A stretch of DNA of 9,546 bases, from contig CAZAYP010000129.1 in assembly GCA_964489425.1 (NCBI GenBank), positions 1-9,546 of the forward strand, in the 5' to 3' direction. The stretch is from CAZAYP01 sp964489425 [NCBI: uncultured Verrucomicrobiota bacterium] (GTDB lineage: Bacteria > Verrucomicrobiota > Kiritimatiellia > RZYC01). The notes beneath the pieces were generated by a model. It had not been told where the DNA came from. It ran no database searches and saw nothing but the letters and a program-made list of their open reading frames with translations. Position numbers and translations under genes: made by a program. Positions within the stretch are counted from its first letter, which is position 1. The number at the start of each line of letters is the position of its first letter. Of the stretch, positions 1-6,607 are shown one piece after another.

Positions 1-1046
1 GCGTCAATGGCTATGCCAGCACCCGTATCGAATCCTGGGAGAACAACGTGGGCGGCGTGTACCTGACCGACGAGTCCACACTGGCCGGATTCACGGTTGC
101 GGGCGGCAATCAGACCGCTGGGGGCGGAGGGGTGATTGGGTGTTATGGATATGGCTATGGGTATGGGTATGGCTGCGGCTATGATGTGGCGCCTTGGTTC
201 GGCGAGGTGCGCAACTGTGTCATTTCCGCCAACTGGGCCGGACAGGGCGGCGGCGCCCAGCACGTTACACTGGTAGCCTGCTGGATCGCCAATAACCTGG
301 CCACACGGGGGGGCGGCGCGGCCGACTGCCAGCTTTATGATTCTTTCGTGCTGCAAAACACCGCGGACGCCGGCGGCGGCGTCTACGGCTGTGATTTACA
401 GAATTGCACGGTGATCATGAACAACGCGAACCAAGGCGGTGGCGCCAATGCGAGCACGGCATGCAACAGCATCTTGTATTACAACTATGCCACTGTGGCC
501 GCGAACTATTACGCCGGCACCCACAGCTATTGCTGCGCCCAGCCGCTGCCCGCCGGCCCAGGCAATCTGGATGCCGAGCCCCGCTTTGCGAACGTCGCCG
601 GCGGCGACTGGCGGCTGGGACCGTTATCGCCTTGCATCAACGCGGGAACCAACCAGGACTGGATGCTGGCGGCTGTGGATTATGCCGGTCAGCCGAGACG
701 AATCGGGCCGCGGGTGGACTTGGGGGCGTGTGAGTATTTGCTGGCGCCAACCACCCTGAATGCCGGTCAGGGCGTTGACGGTTGCGTACCGTTGCAATGG
801 TCGTCGGTATATGGCGCTTTGGGATACCAGGTTTTCCGGTCCGAACAATCCACGCCGCCCGCCGAACCGATCGCTGTCCTAGGCCCGAACGACACCACTT
901 GGTGTGATGCCGCCGGTGTACCCGGACCGCGTTACAACTATTGGGTGAAAGCTTCGTATTCCGGGTCCTTGGCCGGCGACATCAGCGCCGCAGCCATGGG
1001 GTGGCTACGGATCAAGGCCCTGCCGTGGATCATCTTGTTGATGTAG
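1..1046 (+). CDS. Parallel beta-helix surface protein with choice-of-anchor-Q-like and FN3-like domains, 5' partial
   Basis: The reading frame is open from base 3 to the TAG at 1044-1046, so the true start lies upstream; the GTG at 48 is only an internal codon. The middle contains four back-to-back rungs of about 21 residues (roughly nt 231-485), each with a Gly-Gly-Gly turn followed by an alternating hydrophobic and Cys strand and an Asn, typical of right-handed parallel beta-helix proteins. Next comes a segment with LSPCINAG and VDLGACEY (about nt 624-735), the hallmark of the choice-of-anchor-Q type end of such proteins. An FN3-like domain follows (about nt 745-990, with LQWSSV, YQVFRS and YNYWVKA). 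Such proteins are usually exported and surface-attached; the substrate or ligand is unknown. A Gly-Tyr tract interrupts the early helix. The last 15 or so residues (from GWLRIKAL) do not look like FN3 continuation and no sorting signal follows, so the 3' end is probably truncated. The family call is fairly sure; the role is not. Confidence 0.8.
   Translation, partial: VNGYASTRIESWENNVGGVYLTDESTLAGFTVAGGNQTAGGGGVIGCYGYGYGYGYGCGYDVAPWFGEVRNCVISANWAGQGGGAQHVTLVACWIANNLATRGGGAADCQLYDSFVLQNTADAGGGVYGCDLQNCTVIMNNANQGGGANASTACNSILYYNYATVAANYYAGTHSYCCAQPLPAGPGNLDAEPRFANVAGGDWRLGPLSPCINAGTNQDWMLAAVDYAGQPRRIGPRVDLGACEYLLAPTTLNAGQGVDGCVPLQWSSVYGALGYQVFRSEQSTPPAEPIAVLGPNDTTWCDAAGVPGPRYNYWVKASYSGSLAGDISAAAMGWLRIKALPWIILLM
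144..173 (+). repeat. Short tandem hexamer (TATGGN) encoding a Tyr-Gly tract
   Basis: Five in-frame copies of a TAT-GGN hexamer encode alternating Tyr and Gly, followed by a Cys-Gly-Tyr variant up to about 182. The copies differ only at the Gly wobble base. The tract sits in a loop of the beta-helix protein, where length changes by multiples of 6 bp would keep the frame. Confidence 0.8.
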
Positions 1047-1268
1047 GGATGCCGGCTGAATGCCAGCATGCCAGGTGAGGATGGCGGCGGAGGATCCTGA
1101 GGGAGGTGACCACGTCTTCGGGGTTGGCGTCGGACAGCGTGGTGGTGGGGCAGTCGATGCCGAGTACGCAGCAGGCTTTGTAGCGGCGTCGGCCATCGGA
1201 ATGACGGCGGGGACGCGGACGGTCAGGTCGCAGATATCATCGCGCAGGACCCGCCGCCGATTGTGCAT
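938..1268 (-). pseudogene. Decayed minus-strand gene, frameshifted fragments of unknown family
   Basis: No intact gene is present, but three minus-strand frames read in relay with strong G/C at third codon positions. From the ATG at 1268 the first fragment is basic (NRRRVLRDDICDLTVRVP). Near 1190 sense shifts to a second frame with RRRYKACCVLGIDCPTTT and DANPEDVVTSLRILRR. Near 1070 it shifts again to a third (FSRHPYINKMIHGRALIRSHP), which stays open to a stop at 938-940. The frame changes imply at least two indels. The third fragment runs antiparallel into the end of the beta-helix gene, whose own reading becomes abnormal near 1000, suggesting a junction there. I do not recognise the family. 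The alternative is chance open frames in GC-rich DNA; the third-position bias and the smooth relay argue against it. Confidence 0.35.
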
Positions 1269-1347
1269 GGACGTTGTCAACCCGCGATCTCTTTACATCG
1301 CGGCCCCCGTTGTATCGGTTCTATCGCGAAGGAACTGCAGATCGTTG

Positions 1348-1642
1348 CTAATCCAGCAGGAGCAAGCCCTTGGCTGCGTGCGGCTGGGATATGGCCCGCA
1401 AAACCAGCGCCAACCCGTCGATCAGATTTGCCGATCCATCCAGCACCAGCCAGATCCGGTCCCCTGGGCAAATGTTCGTGGCCGATTTGCGCCTTGGTGC
1501 CGCGGCTTAATTCCGCCGCCAATCGCGTTATAAATAGATGAGCGTGCCGTTCCTCATCGTCGTGCAGTTAGGTCTCGGCACAGGCCCGGCCCTGCAGCCC
1601 TGCACGGCCGGTCCCGCCATGCGGCACCCACGCTGGCAAGGC
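1348..1642 (-). pseudogene. Second decayed minus-strand coding fragment, unknown family
   Basis: Reading the minus strand from about 1642, one frame gives ALPAWVPHGG, then RACAET, a TAA stop, and then in the same frame LHDDEERHAHLFITRLAAEL and SRGTKAQIGHEHLP. The TAA could be a CAA codon changed by one C-to-T transition. Near 1470 sense shifts by one base to GDRIWLVLDGSANLIDG and LALVLRAISQPHAAKGLLLLD, ending at the TAG at 1348-1350. The one nonsense and one frameshift change, with coding-like third positions on both sides, indicate a decayed gene. It may have belonged to the same transcription unit as the next fragment downstream on this strand. The function is unknown. Confidence 0.35.
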
Positions 1643-1768
1643 CTCGCACCTCTATAGCTGATGATTTTCCGACCGCGCCCGATGCGGTCACCACATCTTG
1701 GTGGCCGCCGGCGCGGCAATCCCGTTGCGCCAGTTGCCACCTCCAACAAAGAAAAACAGAGGTGTTGA

Positions 1769-2449
1769 ATGAGTCCAACTGCCGGTACGCTGCTGGTCGA
1801 TAAAATCTGGCCGATCATCGAGGCGACGGTTCCCCATACGGTCAAACCGGTCGGCGCCGAGGACCACGGTGAAATCATCCAGGACACGTTGACGATGGCG
1901 GCGCAGATGCTTGAGAGCTGCGAGGTCAGGGCAAGACCGGTCATTCCCAATTCAATCGCCTACTATGCGATCAGCCTCGCCAAGACCGGCCGCCGATCGT
2001 ATGGCGCTACGCGAATGGATGCACTGTGCCCGGCCGCTCAAATCGACGGGAATTCCACCGTGGCCTCGCTGGACGAAGCTGTACCGGGCCAGGGCGAGGA
2101 CGGGGATACGCTGCACGACATGCTGGCTGGCCCCGCAGAAGATCCAGCGCAGCAGGCCGGCCGCAAGCTCGACTGGGCCGGAATCATGGCCACCATGGGA
2201 GACCGAGACATGGCCGTGCTGGAGGCCACCCTCAACGGCGACCAGCTCAACCGGTTGGCGGTGCGGATGGGTGTGAGTGCGCCACGAGTTACGCAGATCA
2301 AGCGTGAGATTGGCCAGCAGATTAAATCGCGCTGGGGCGACGATGCCCTGTCGGATGCCACGCGGGCACCAGCGTGGACCTGGGCGATCACTGCTGGCCG
2401 TGAGCACGAAGCCTGCCGTCATGCGAGGGCGAAGGGGTGGGCCGCCTGA
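1769..2449 (+). CDS. Sigma-factor-like protein, divergent sigma-70 family
   Basis: A 226-residue protein starting at ATG 1769, with a good ribosome binding site (AGAGGTG, 1758-1764) 4 nt upstream. Residues about 33-76 form a helical segment (EIIQDTLTMAAQMLES, then NSIAYYAISLAKTGRR) that resembles sigma region 2. Residues about 137-188 end in a helix-turn-helix (LNRLAVRMGVSAPRVTQIKR) like sigma region 4. The acidic linker at 100-127 has no clear homology to me. The likely role is a promoter-specificity factor or a DNA-binding relative of one. It lies alone on this strand, converges on the XRE gene and is followed by a terminator-like hairpin. Similar small sigma-like proteins occur, to my knowledge, in mobile regions of PVC-group genomes. 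Whether it binds core RNA polymerase cannot be told from sequence. Confidence 0.65.
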   Translation: MSPTAGTLLVDKIWPIIEATVPHTVKPVGAEDHGEIIQDTLTMAAQMLESCEVRARPVIPNSIAYYAISLAKTGRRSYGATRMDALCPAAQIDGNSTVASLDEAVPGQGEDGDTLHDMLAGPAEDPAQQAGRKLDWAGIMATMGDRDMAVLEATLNGDQLNRLAVRMGVSAPRVTQIKREIGQQIKSRWGDDALSDATRAPAWTWAITAGREHEACRHARAKGWAA

Positions 2450-2470
2450 CGAAGTGCCGCAGCGCGGGCT

Positions 2471-2500
2471 AAATGGGGTGACTGTTACCGCCCCATTTTT
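2471..2500 (+). terminator. Intrinsic terminator between convergent genes
   Basis: A 10-bp stem (AAATGGGGTG paired with CGCCCCATTT, one G-T pair) encloses an 8-nt loop and runs into a short T tract at 2496-2500. It begins 21 nt after the sigma-like stop codon and lies before the end of the convergent XRE gene. The T tract suits the + direction; the minus-strand tail is weaker. Confidence 0.7.
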
Positions 2501-2532
2501 AGCTATGACACGCCGGGCATCACAACAGGCGA

Positions 2533-3057
2533 TCAGTAGGCCAACCAGTTTGGTTTAGGTGCCGGCTCGCTGCTGAACACGGGTGGCTGGCCACGGTCCG
2601 AATCGTTGATCGCCGCTGGTGGACAGGCCGGGATATTGGGTTTCCAAGCCAATATTTCTTTGTCAAGTTGCTCTTTGTACACGTCGGTACCCTGGATCAT
2701 ATTGCGCTCACGCCACTTCAGCACCATGACTTCAGCCACCGACGGCACCCTGGGTATCATGGGCTCCTGGTTCCGGCCGAACCGTGCACGAAAAACCAGA
2801 ATATCGGACGCCGCGGATTTGAACGCGGTGAACGCCTCGTCACCGTCAATCTGCAGCGCACCGATCAGGCGCATATACGTGGCGCCGCTAAAGCACCGTC
2901 GGCCCGTCTGGAGCATCGACACGAATGCGGCAGAGCAGCCGATTTTCTTGGCCAGTTGCGATACGGTGAGGCCCTTTTTCATGCGCATCAGGCGCAGAAG
3001 CTGGGCGAATTCGAACTTCAACGATTTTAGATTCCGTGTATTCGGTGCGGCTTCCAT
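2533..3057 (-). CDS. XRE-family helix-turn-helix transcriptional regulator
   Basis: A 174-residue protein. I start it at ATG 3057 because GGAGGA at 3064-3069 lies 7 nt upstream; the in-frame ATGs at 3072 and 3063 precede or crowd that site. Residues about 17-72 form a Cro/C1-type HTH: FAQLLRLMRMKKGLTVSQLAKKIG, then CSAAFVSMLQTGRRC as the recognition region, then a closing helix. Residues 75-174 are a C-terminal extension without a domain I recognise, Pro-rich near the end. It probably represses its own promoter and perhaps genes of a linked element. It converges on the sigma-like gene, and its upstream region carries three GTTAC direct repeats. The HTH call is secure; the targets are unknown. 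Confidence 0.85.
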   Translation of the reverse strand: MEAAPNTRNLKSLKFEFAQLLRLMRMKKGLTVSQLAKKIGCSAAFVSMLQTGRRCFSGATYMRLIGALQIDGDEAFTAFKSAASDILVFRARFGRNQEPMIPRVPSVAEVMVLKWRERNMIQGTDVYKEQLDKEILAWKPNIPACPPAAINDSDRGQPPVFSSEPAPKPNWLAY

Positions 3058-3113
3058 GTTCATCTCCTCCATTTTTTCAGCCTCGGTTCTTCATGTGTTT
3101 CCCTGGCAGACCG

Positions 3114-3135
3114 GTTACATCCAGTTACGTGTTAC
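3114..3135 (-). promoter_or_regulatory. Candidate operator: three GTTAC direct repeats upstream of the XRE gene
   Basis: GTTAC occurs at 3114-3118, 3124-3128 and 3131-3135 (GTAAC on the coding strand), 57 to 78 nt upstream of the XRE start. The first two are 10 bp apart, about one helical turn. This placement suits an autoregulatory site. I see no convincing -10 hexamer at the expected distance, so this remains a weak call. Confidence 0.25.
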
Positions 3136-3838
3136 AAAAGAATTCGTGTGCGGGATTCGGGTTCGTGGACGCAGCTGGGACGTTGCCTGGCCGGCCTGCA
3201 CGCCATCATAGGGCGCGCTGATTTCGTGTTCGTTCTTAAAAAATAATGTACCAGAAATTGCCGGTATTTTTCAAGGCGGTATATGGGCGGCGCGGGGATG
3301 GAACCGGCCTGGCGCAGTATCGGCAGGCTCAGGACAGTGCCCGGCCTTCAGGATATCCACGCATCCCATCTGCCCTGGTGCCTGAAAGAGATGCCAGGCG
3401 TCGCCCGCGATCTGCCAGGACGATCAGGAAGGCCTCTGGTGCGGGCTGTAGATCGTCCGGCGTGGGGGACCAGGGTGTTGGTATGGCTGATGGGCGGCGA
3501 GCTTACAGTGGCCCTTGAGGCTCATTATTGCGGACGGCGGATGTGGGGTCTGGATTCTGCCCTTTACTTGGATGCCGGACGAGATGGTCGCTGGCGATGA
3601 AGGCTGGGGCCGTACGCCGTCACATTCGGCCGGGAAAACTCATGGAATGGCCCATGTGCCGCATGGTTGGCCATGGGGATGACAATGGGGGCAACGACAC
3701 CCTCCAAGTTTGGTTGCATTTTGGTTGCACTCTATTCTGCTTCTTGGTGTCCTTTTGTGCCCGAATGTGCATTTTCGCTACATCCTATAAATAAGCCATA
3801 TTTCTTGGGTATTTCGTTGATTTGCAGGGGAGTTAGAT
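3136..3838. other. About 700 bp without a supportable gene; AT-rich end next to tRNA-Cys
   Basis: Several open frames cross 3246-3600 on both strands, but none shows a recognisable domain, a good ribosome binding site or a consistent third-position bias. From about 3700 to 3838 the DNA is clearly richer in A+T than its neighbours and holds the TTTGGTTGCA direct repeat. The stretch lies on the 3' side of tRNA-Cys, where integrative elements commonly insert. I see no integrase remnant. Confidence 0.5.
3709..3729. repeat. Direct repeat TTTGGTTGCA x2, 11-bp period
   Basis: TTTGGTTGCA occurs at 3709-3718 and again at 3720-3729. The pair sits in the AT-rich flank about 110 bp from the 3' end of tRNA-Cys. 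Closely spaced short direct repeats of this kind can be arm-type sites of tyrosine recombinases, but no such gene is visible here. Confidence 0.6.
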
Positions 3839-3914
3839 TGGAGGCGCGGATCGGAGTCGAACCGATGCATAGAGGTTTTGCAGACCTCCGCCTTAACCAC
3901 TTGGCTACCGCGCC
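3839..3914 (-). tRNA. tRNA-Cys (GCA anticodon)
   Basis: A full cloverleaf reads on the minus strand. The acceptor stem GGCGCGG (3908-3914) pairs with CCGCGCC (3843-3849). The anticodon stem GAGGT/ACCTC encloses the loop CTGCAAA, giving anticodon GCA for cysteine. The T arm has the usual GTTCGACTC loop region. Discriminator base T is at 3842 and an encoded CCA at 3839-3841. About 17 bp upstream of a weak -10-like TTAAGT (3931-3936) is TTGATC (3954-3959), a possible promoter. The gene stands alone. Its 3' side faces the AT-rich, gene-poor stretch and the sigma-like/XRE region, which makes it a candidate integration target. Confidence 0.95.
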
Positions 3915-4162
3915 AATCCAGATGCGGGCAACTTAAACGATTTGCGGCCAGAAGATCAAGGGGTAAAAAGGCCGCCCTGCAAGAAGTTGATGGGCATGCC
4001 TGGTTCCGCTGCAGCTCAGGCTCGCCAGCCCGGGCGGCAACGTCCCGGTCGCCGGTCAACCTGCCTCCGGCCCATCTGCCCCGATCAACCAGGTTATGGC
4101 CGGTATTTTTGCTTTATCCCAGCGCCGGCAGCCGGTAAGCTGCCCCCAAAACAAGGTGCTTT

Positions 4163-6481
4163 ATGGAGACAACAGCACAGCAGGCGGGCGGGTACGTGGG
4201 CCGCAGCATCCTTCGCTCGGATGCAGATGCGAAGCTGCGCGGCCGCGCGCAGTACGTAGACGATCTGAAAATCCCCGGCCTGTGGCACGGCTTCGTGGTG
4301 CGGTCGCCCGTGGCGCACGGCAAGCTGCGCGGGCTGCGCCAGGATCCGGCGTTCGACTGGAGCCGGGTCACGGTGGTGACCGCGGCGGACATTCCCGGCG
4401 AAAACCTGGTGGACATGTTTGTCAAGGACATGCCCTACATCGCCCATGACGAGGTGCAATACATCGGCGAGCCCGTGGCCCTGGTGGCCGCGCCGACGTT
4501 GCAACTGGCGCAGGCGGCCGCCGCATGCATCCACCCGGACATCGATCCGTTGCCGGCCCTGCTGACCACAGCCGAGATGGTGGCGCGGTACAAGGCCGCG
4601 GATCCCGCCCAGCCGCTGCACAAGCTGGCCGGCCAGTCGATCCGCAAGGGCGATCTCGCCGCCGGGCTGGCCGCGGCCGACCACGTCATCGAGCGCGAGT
4701 TCTGGACCGGGTACCAGGAGCAACTGTACTTGGAGCCGCAGGGCCTGGTGGCGCACCCGCAGGCGGATGGCGGACTGCTGATCGAGGGCAGCCTGCAGTG
4801 CCCGTACTTCGTGGCGCCCGAACTGGTCAGCACGTTGAAGCTGCCGGTGGAAAAAATTCGCGTGCGCCAATCGGCCGTGGGCGGGGCGTTTGGCGGCAAG
4901 GAAGACTACCCCACGTTTTTGGCCGGCTACGTGGCACTGCTGGCGCTCAAGTCCCGGCATCCGGTAAAAATTGTTTATGATCGTCACGAGGACATCCTCT
5001 ACACGCCCAAGCGCCACCCGTCCTGGACGCGTTTCCGCGTGGGCTTGAAAAAAGACGGCACCATCACCGCCATCCAGGTGGAGTACCTGCTCGACGGCGG
5101 CGGCTACGCGACCTTGAGCCCGATCGTGCTCAACCGCGGTGTGCTGCACTGCGCCAACGGGTACCGCTGCGCCAACGTGCTGGTCGAGGGCTTCGCGTTC
5201 CGCACCCACACCGTGCCCAGCGGCGCGTTCCGCGGGTTTGGCGCGCCCCAGGCCATCTGGGGCCTGGAGTCGATGATCGACCTGGCCGCCGAGTGGTGCG
5301 GCCAAACGCCGGAGCAGTACCGCCTGCAGCAGTGCATCCGCCTCGGCGACACCACGCCCACCGGCCAGCTGCTCAAGGACAGCGTGGGTTCGCCTGCGGT
5401 GCTCGAGCAGGCGCTGGCGCACTCGGCGTACGCCGAAAAGTTCCGGCGCTGCTCGCACGGCGATCCGGCGGCGCGCACCTGGTACGGCATCGGCCTGGCC
5501 TTCTTCCCGCATGGGTCGGGGTTCACCGGCAACGGCGAGGGCCTGTTCCGCGGCCGCGGCGCGCTGGAACTGGTGCGGGGCCCGGCCGGCGCGCCGCAGG
5601 TGGTGGTGCGGGTCAGCTCCACGGAGATGGGGCAGGGCGCCCACACGGTCATGGAGCAGATCGCGGCGGACGCCTTGTCCGCGCCCATCGCGGCCGTGAC
5701 CTGCCCGTTCCCGGACACCAGCCTCGTGCCCAACAGCGGGCCGACGGTGGCCTCGCGCACCACCATGGTCGTGGGCCACGTCGTGCACCTCTGCGGCGCC
5801 GACATGAAAGGCAAGCTGGAGGAATTTGCCGGCACCCATATATTTGGCGGCCGCGCCGCGCGCCTGGAGCGCGGCGAGTTCCGCGCCGCGGGCGAGCCCC
5901 CGCGCGCCTTTGCCGAGGTGGCCGCGGCCTGGCTGGACCGCCGCGGGCCGCTGCGCGTGGAGCACGCGTTTGACCTGCCGCCGAACCTGAAGTGGAACCA
6001 GCAGACCTTCGAGGGCGACTCGTACCCCGCCTATTCCTGGGGCTGCAACGTGGCCGAGGTGGAGATTGACACGCTCACCATGCAGTTGCGCGTCACCCGC
6101 GTGACGGGCGTGTTCGACATCGGCCGGGTCGTCAACCCGCTCATGGCCGTGGGCCAGCTGCAGGGCGGCCTGCTGCAGGCCGTGGGTTACGCGGTCATGG
6201 AAAAGATCGGCATCAAGGACGGTCGCTACGACGCCAGCCGCCTGCAGACTTACATCATCCCCACGATCCTCGACGCGCCGGACTTCGACATCCACTTCGT
6301 GGAATACCCGTACGACTACGCCGCCCCCGGCGCCAAGGGCGTGGGCGAGATTCCCTTGGACGGCCTGGCGCCGGCCATCGGCAACGCGGTGTACCAGGCC
6401 ACCGGCTGGCGGTTCAACGAGATCCCCATCACGCCGGAAATGCTGTTGGCCCGCCTGCGGCAAGGGCCGGGCGGCCGGTGA
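4163..6481 (+). CDS. Xanthine dehydrogenase family protein, molybdopterin-binding subunit
   Basis: A 772-residue catalytic subunit of a molybdenum hydroxylase, at the family's usual length. ATG 4163 follows AAGGTG (4153-4158) by 4 nt. Residues about 10-125 form the a/b hammerhead domain (DADAKLRGRAQYVDDL, YIGEPVALVAA). The remainder is the two-part Mo-cofactor binding region: YLEPQG with Glu191, VGGAFGGKE at 239-247, AFRGFGAPQ at 355-363 with Arg357, and GAKGVGEIPL with the catalytic-type Glu729. These match the glycine-rich and active-site positions of xanthine oxidase and aldehyde oxidoreductase relatives. The enzyme hydroxylates an aromatic heterocycle or oxidises an aldehyde using water; the substrate cannot be assigned from sequence. 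It has no signal peptide and is likely cytoplasmic. It is followed after 126 bp by its 2Fe-2S partner, separated by a palindrome array. Confidence 0.93.
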   Translation: METTAQQAGGYVGRSILRSDADAKLRGRAQYVDDLKIPGLWHGFVVRSPVAHGKLRGLRQDPAFDWSRVTVVTAADIPGENLVDMFVKDMPYIAHDEVQYIGEPVALVAAPTLQLAQAAAACIHPDIDPLPALLTTAEMVARYKAADPAQPLHKLAGQSIRKGDLAAGLAAADHVIEREFWTGYQEQLYLEPQGLVAHPQADGGLLIEGSLQCPYFVAPELVSTLKLPVEKIRVRQSAVGGAFGGKEDYPTFLAGYVALLALKSRHPVKIVYDRHEDILYTPKRHPSWTRFRVGLKKDGTITAIQVEYLLDGGGYATLSPIVLNRGVLHCANGYRCANVLVEGFAFRTHTVPSGAFRGFGAPQAIWGLESMIDLAAEWCGQTPEQYRLQQCIRLGDTTPTGQLLKDSVGSPAVLEQALAHSAYAEKFRRCSHGDPAARTWYGIGLAFFPHGSGFTGNGEGLFRGRGALELVRGPAGAPQVVVRVSSTEMGQGAHTVMEQIAADALSAPIAAVTCPFPDTSLVPNSGPTVASRTTMVVGHVVHLCGADMKGKLEEFAGTHIFGGRAARLERGEFRAAGEPPRAFAEVAAAWLDRRGPLRVEHAFDLPPNLKWNQQTFEGDSYPAYSWGCNVAEVEIDTLTMQLRVTRVTGVFDIGRVVNPLMAVGQLQGGLLQAVGYAVMEKIGIKDGRYDASRLQTYIIPTILDAPDFDIHFVEYPYDYAAPGAKGVGEIPLDGLAPAIGNAVYQATGWRFNEIPITPEMLLARLRQGPGGR

Positions 6482-6485
6482 CTGG

Positions 6486-6597
6486 TTTTCCAAACCTTGG
6501 AAAATGGCCGGCTGGTTTTTCCAAACCTTGGAAAAACCGGGCTTGGATTTTCCAATCATTGGAAACTTTGGCGATCGATTTTCCAACCCTTGGAAAA
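6486..6597. repeat. Array of four 19-bp palindromes TTTTCCAANNNTTGGAAAA, 31-bp period
   Basis: Copies lie at 6486-6504, 6517-6535, 6548-6566 and 6579-6597, with centres at 6495, 6526, 6557 and 6588, exactly 31 bp apart. The 12-bp spacers are unrelated in sequence. Copies 1, 2 and 4 have perfect arms (centres ACC, ACC, CCC); copy 3 has centre TCA and one outer mismatch. Copy 2 extends to GG/CC flanks (6514-6538). The array fills the gap between the Mo and 2Fe-2S genes, starts 4 nt after the first stop codon, and its last arm overlaps the second gene's ribosome binding site. Repeat and spacer are too short for CRISPR. The array could be transcription-factor sites, mRNA hairpins or a dispersed PVC-type repeat. 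Confidence 0.95.
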
Positions 6598-6607
6598 GGT
6601 GCTGCTT

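Noticed and set aside
1060-1533. A 157-codon + strand open frame
   Set aside because: Third-position bias is weaker than in the minus-strand fragments it covers, and no domain or ribosome binding site is visible.
3246-3600. Two overlapping + strand open frames of about 90-105 codons
   Set aside because: There is no recognisable domain, codon bias or ribosome binding site; they overlap each other in different frames.
3667-3936. A + strand open frame with a GVEPMHRGFADLRLNHLATAP-like end
   Set aside because: That sequence is the well-known false translation of the antisense of a tRNA gene, here tRNA-Cys.
3915-4162. A molybdenum-cofactor riboswitch or other leader RNA before the hydroxylase operon
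   Set aside because: The region has short GC-rich inverted repeats (GCCGCCC and GGGCGGC about 60 bp apart), but I cannot match it to the Moco motif. A covariance-model search (Rfam) would decide.
4094-6586. An 830-codon open frame on the minus strand opposite the Mo-subunit gene
   Set aside because: It is an antisense shadow produced by GC-rich codon use of the real gene. It has no domain, is His/Arg/Ala-rich, and its first residues merely translate the palindrome array.
6486-6597. CRISPR array
   Set aside because: The repeats are 19-bp palindromes with 12-bp spacers, only four copies, with no cas gene. Sizes are far below CRISPR units.
6497-6607. An N-terminal extension of the 2Fe-2S subunit beginning at 6497
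   Set aside because: It translates the palindrome repeats, lacks a ribosome binding site and is foreign to the family; ATG 6608 has AAGGTG at good spacing.
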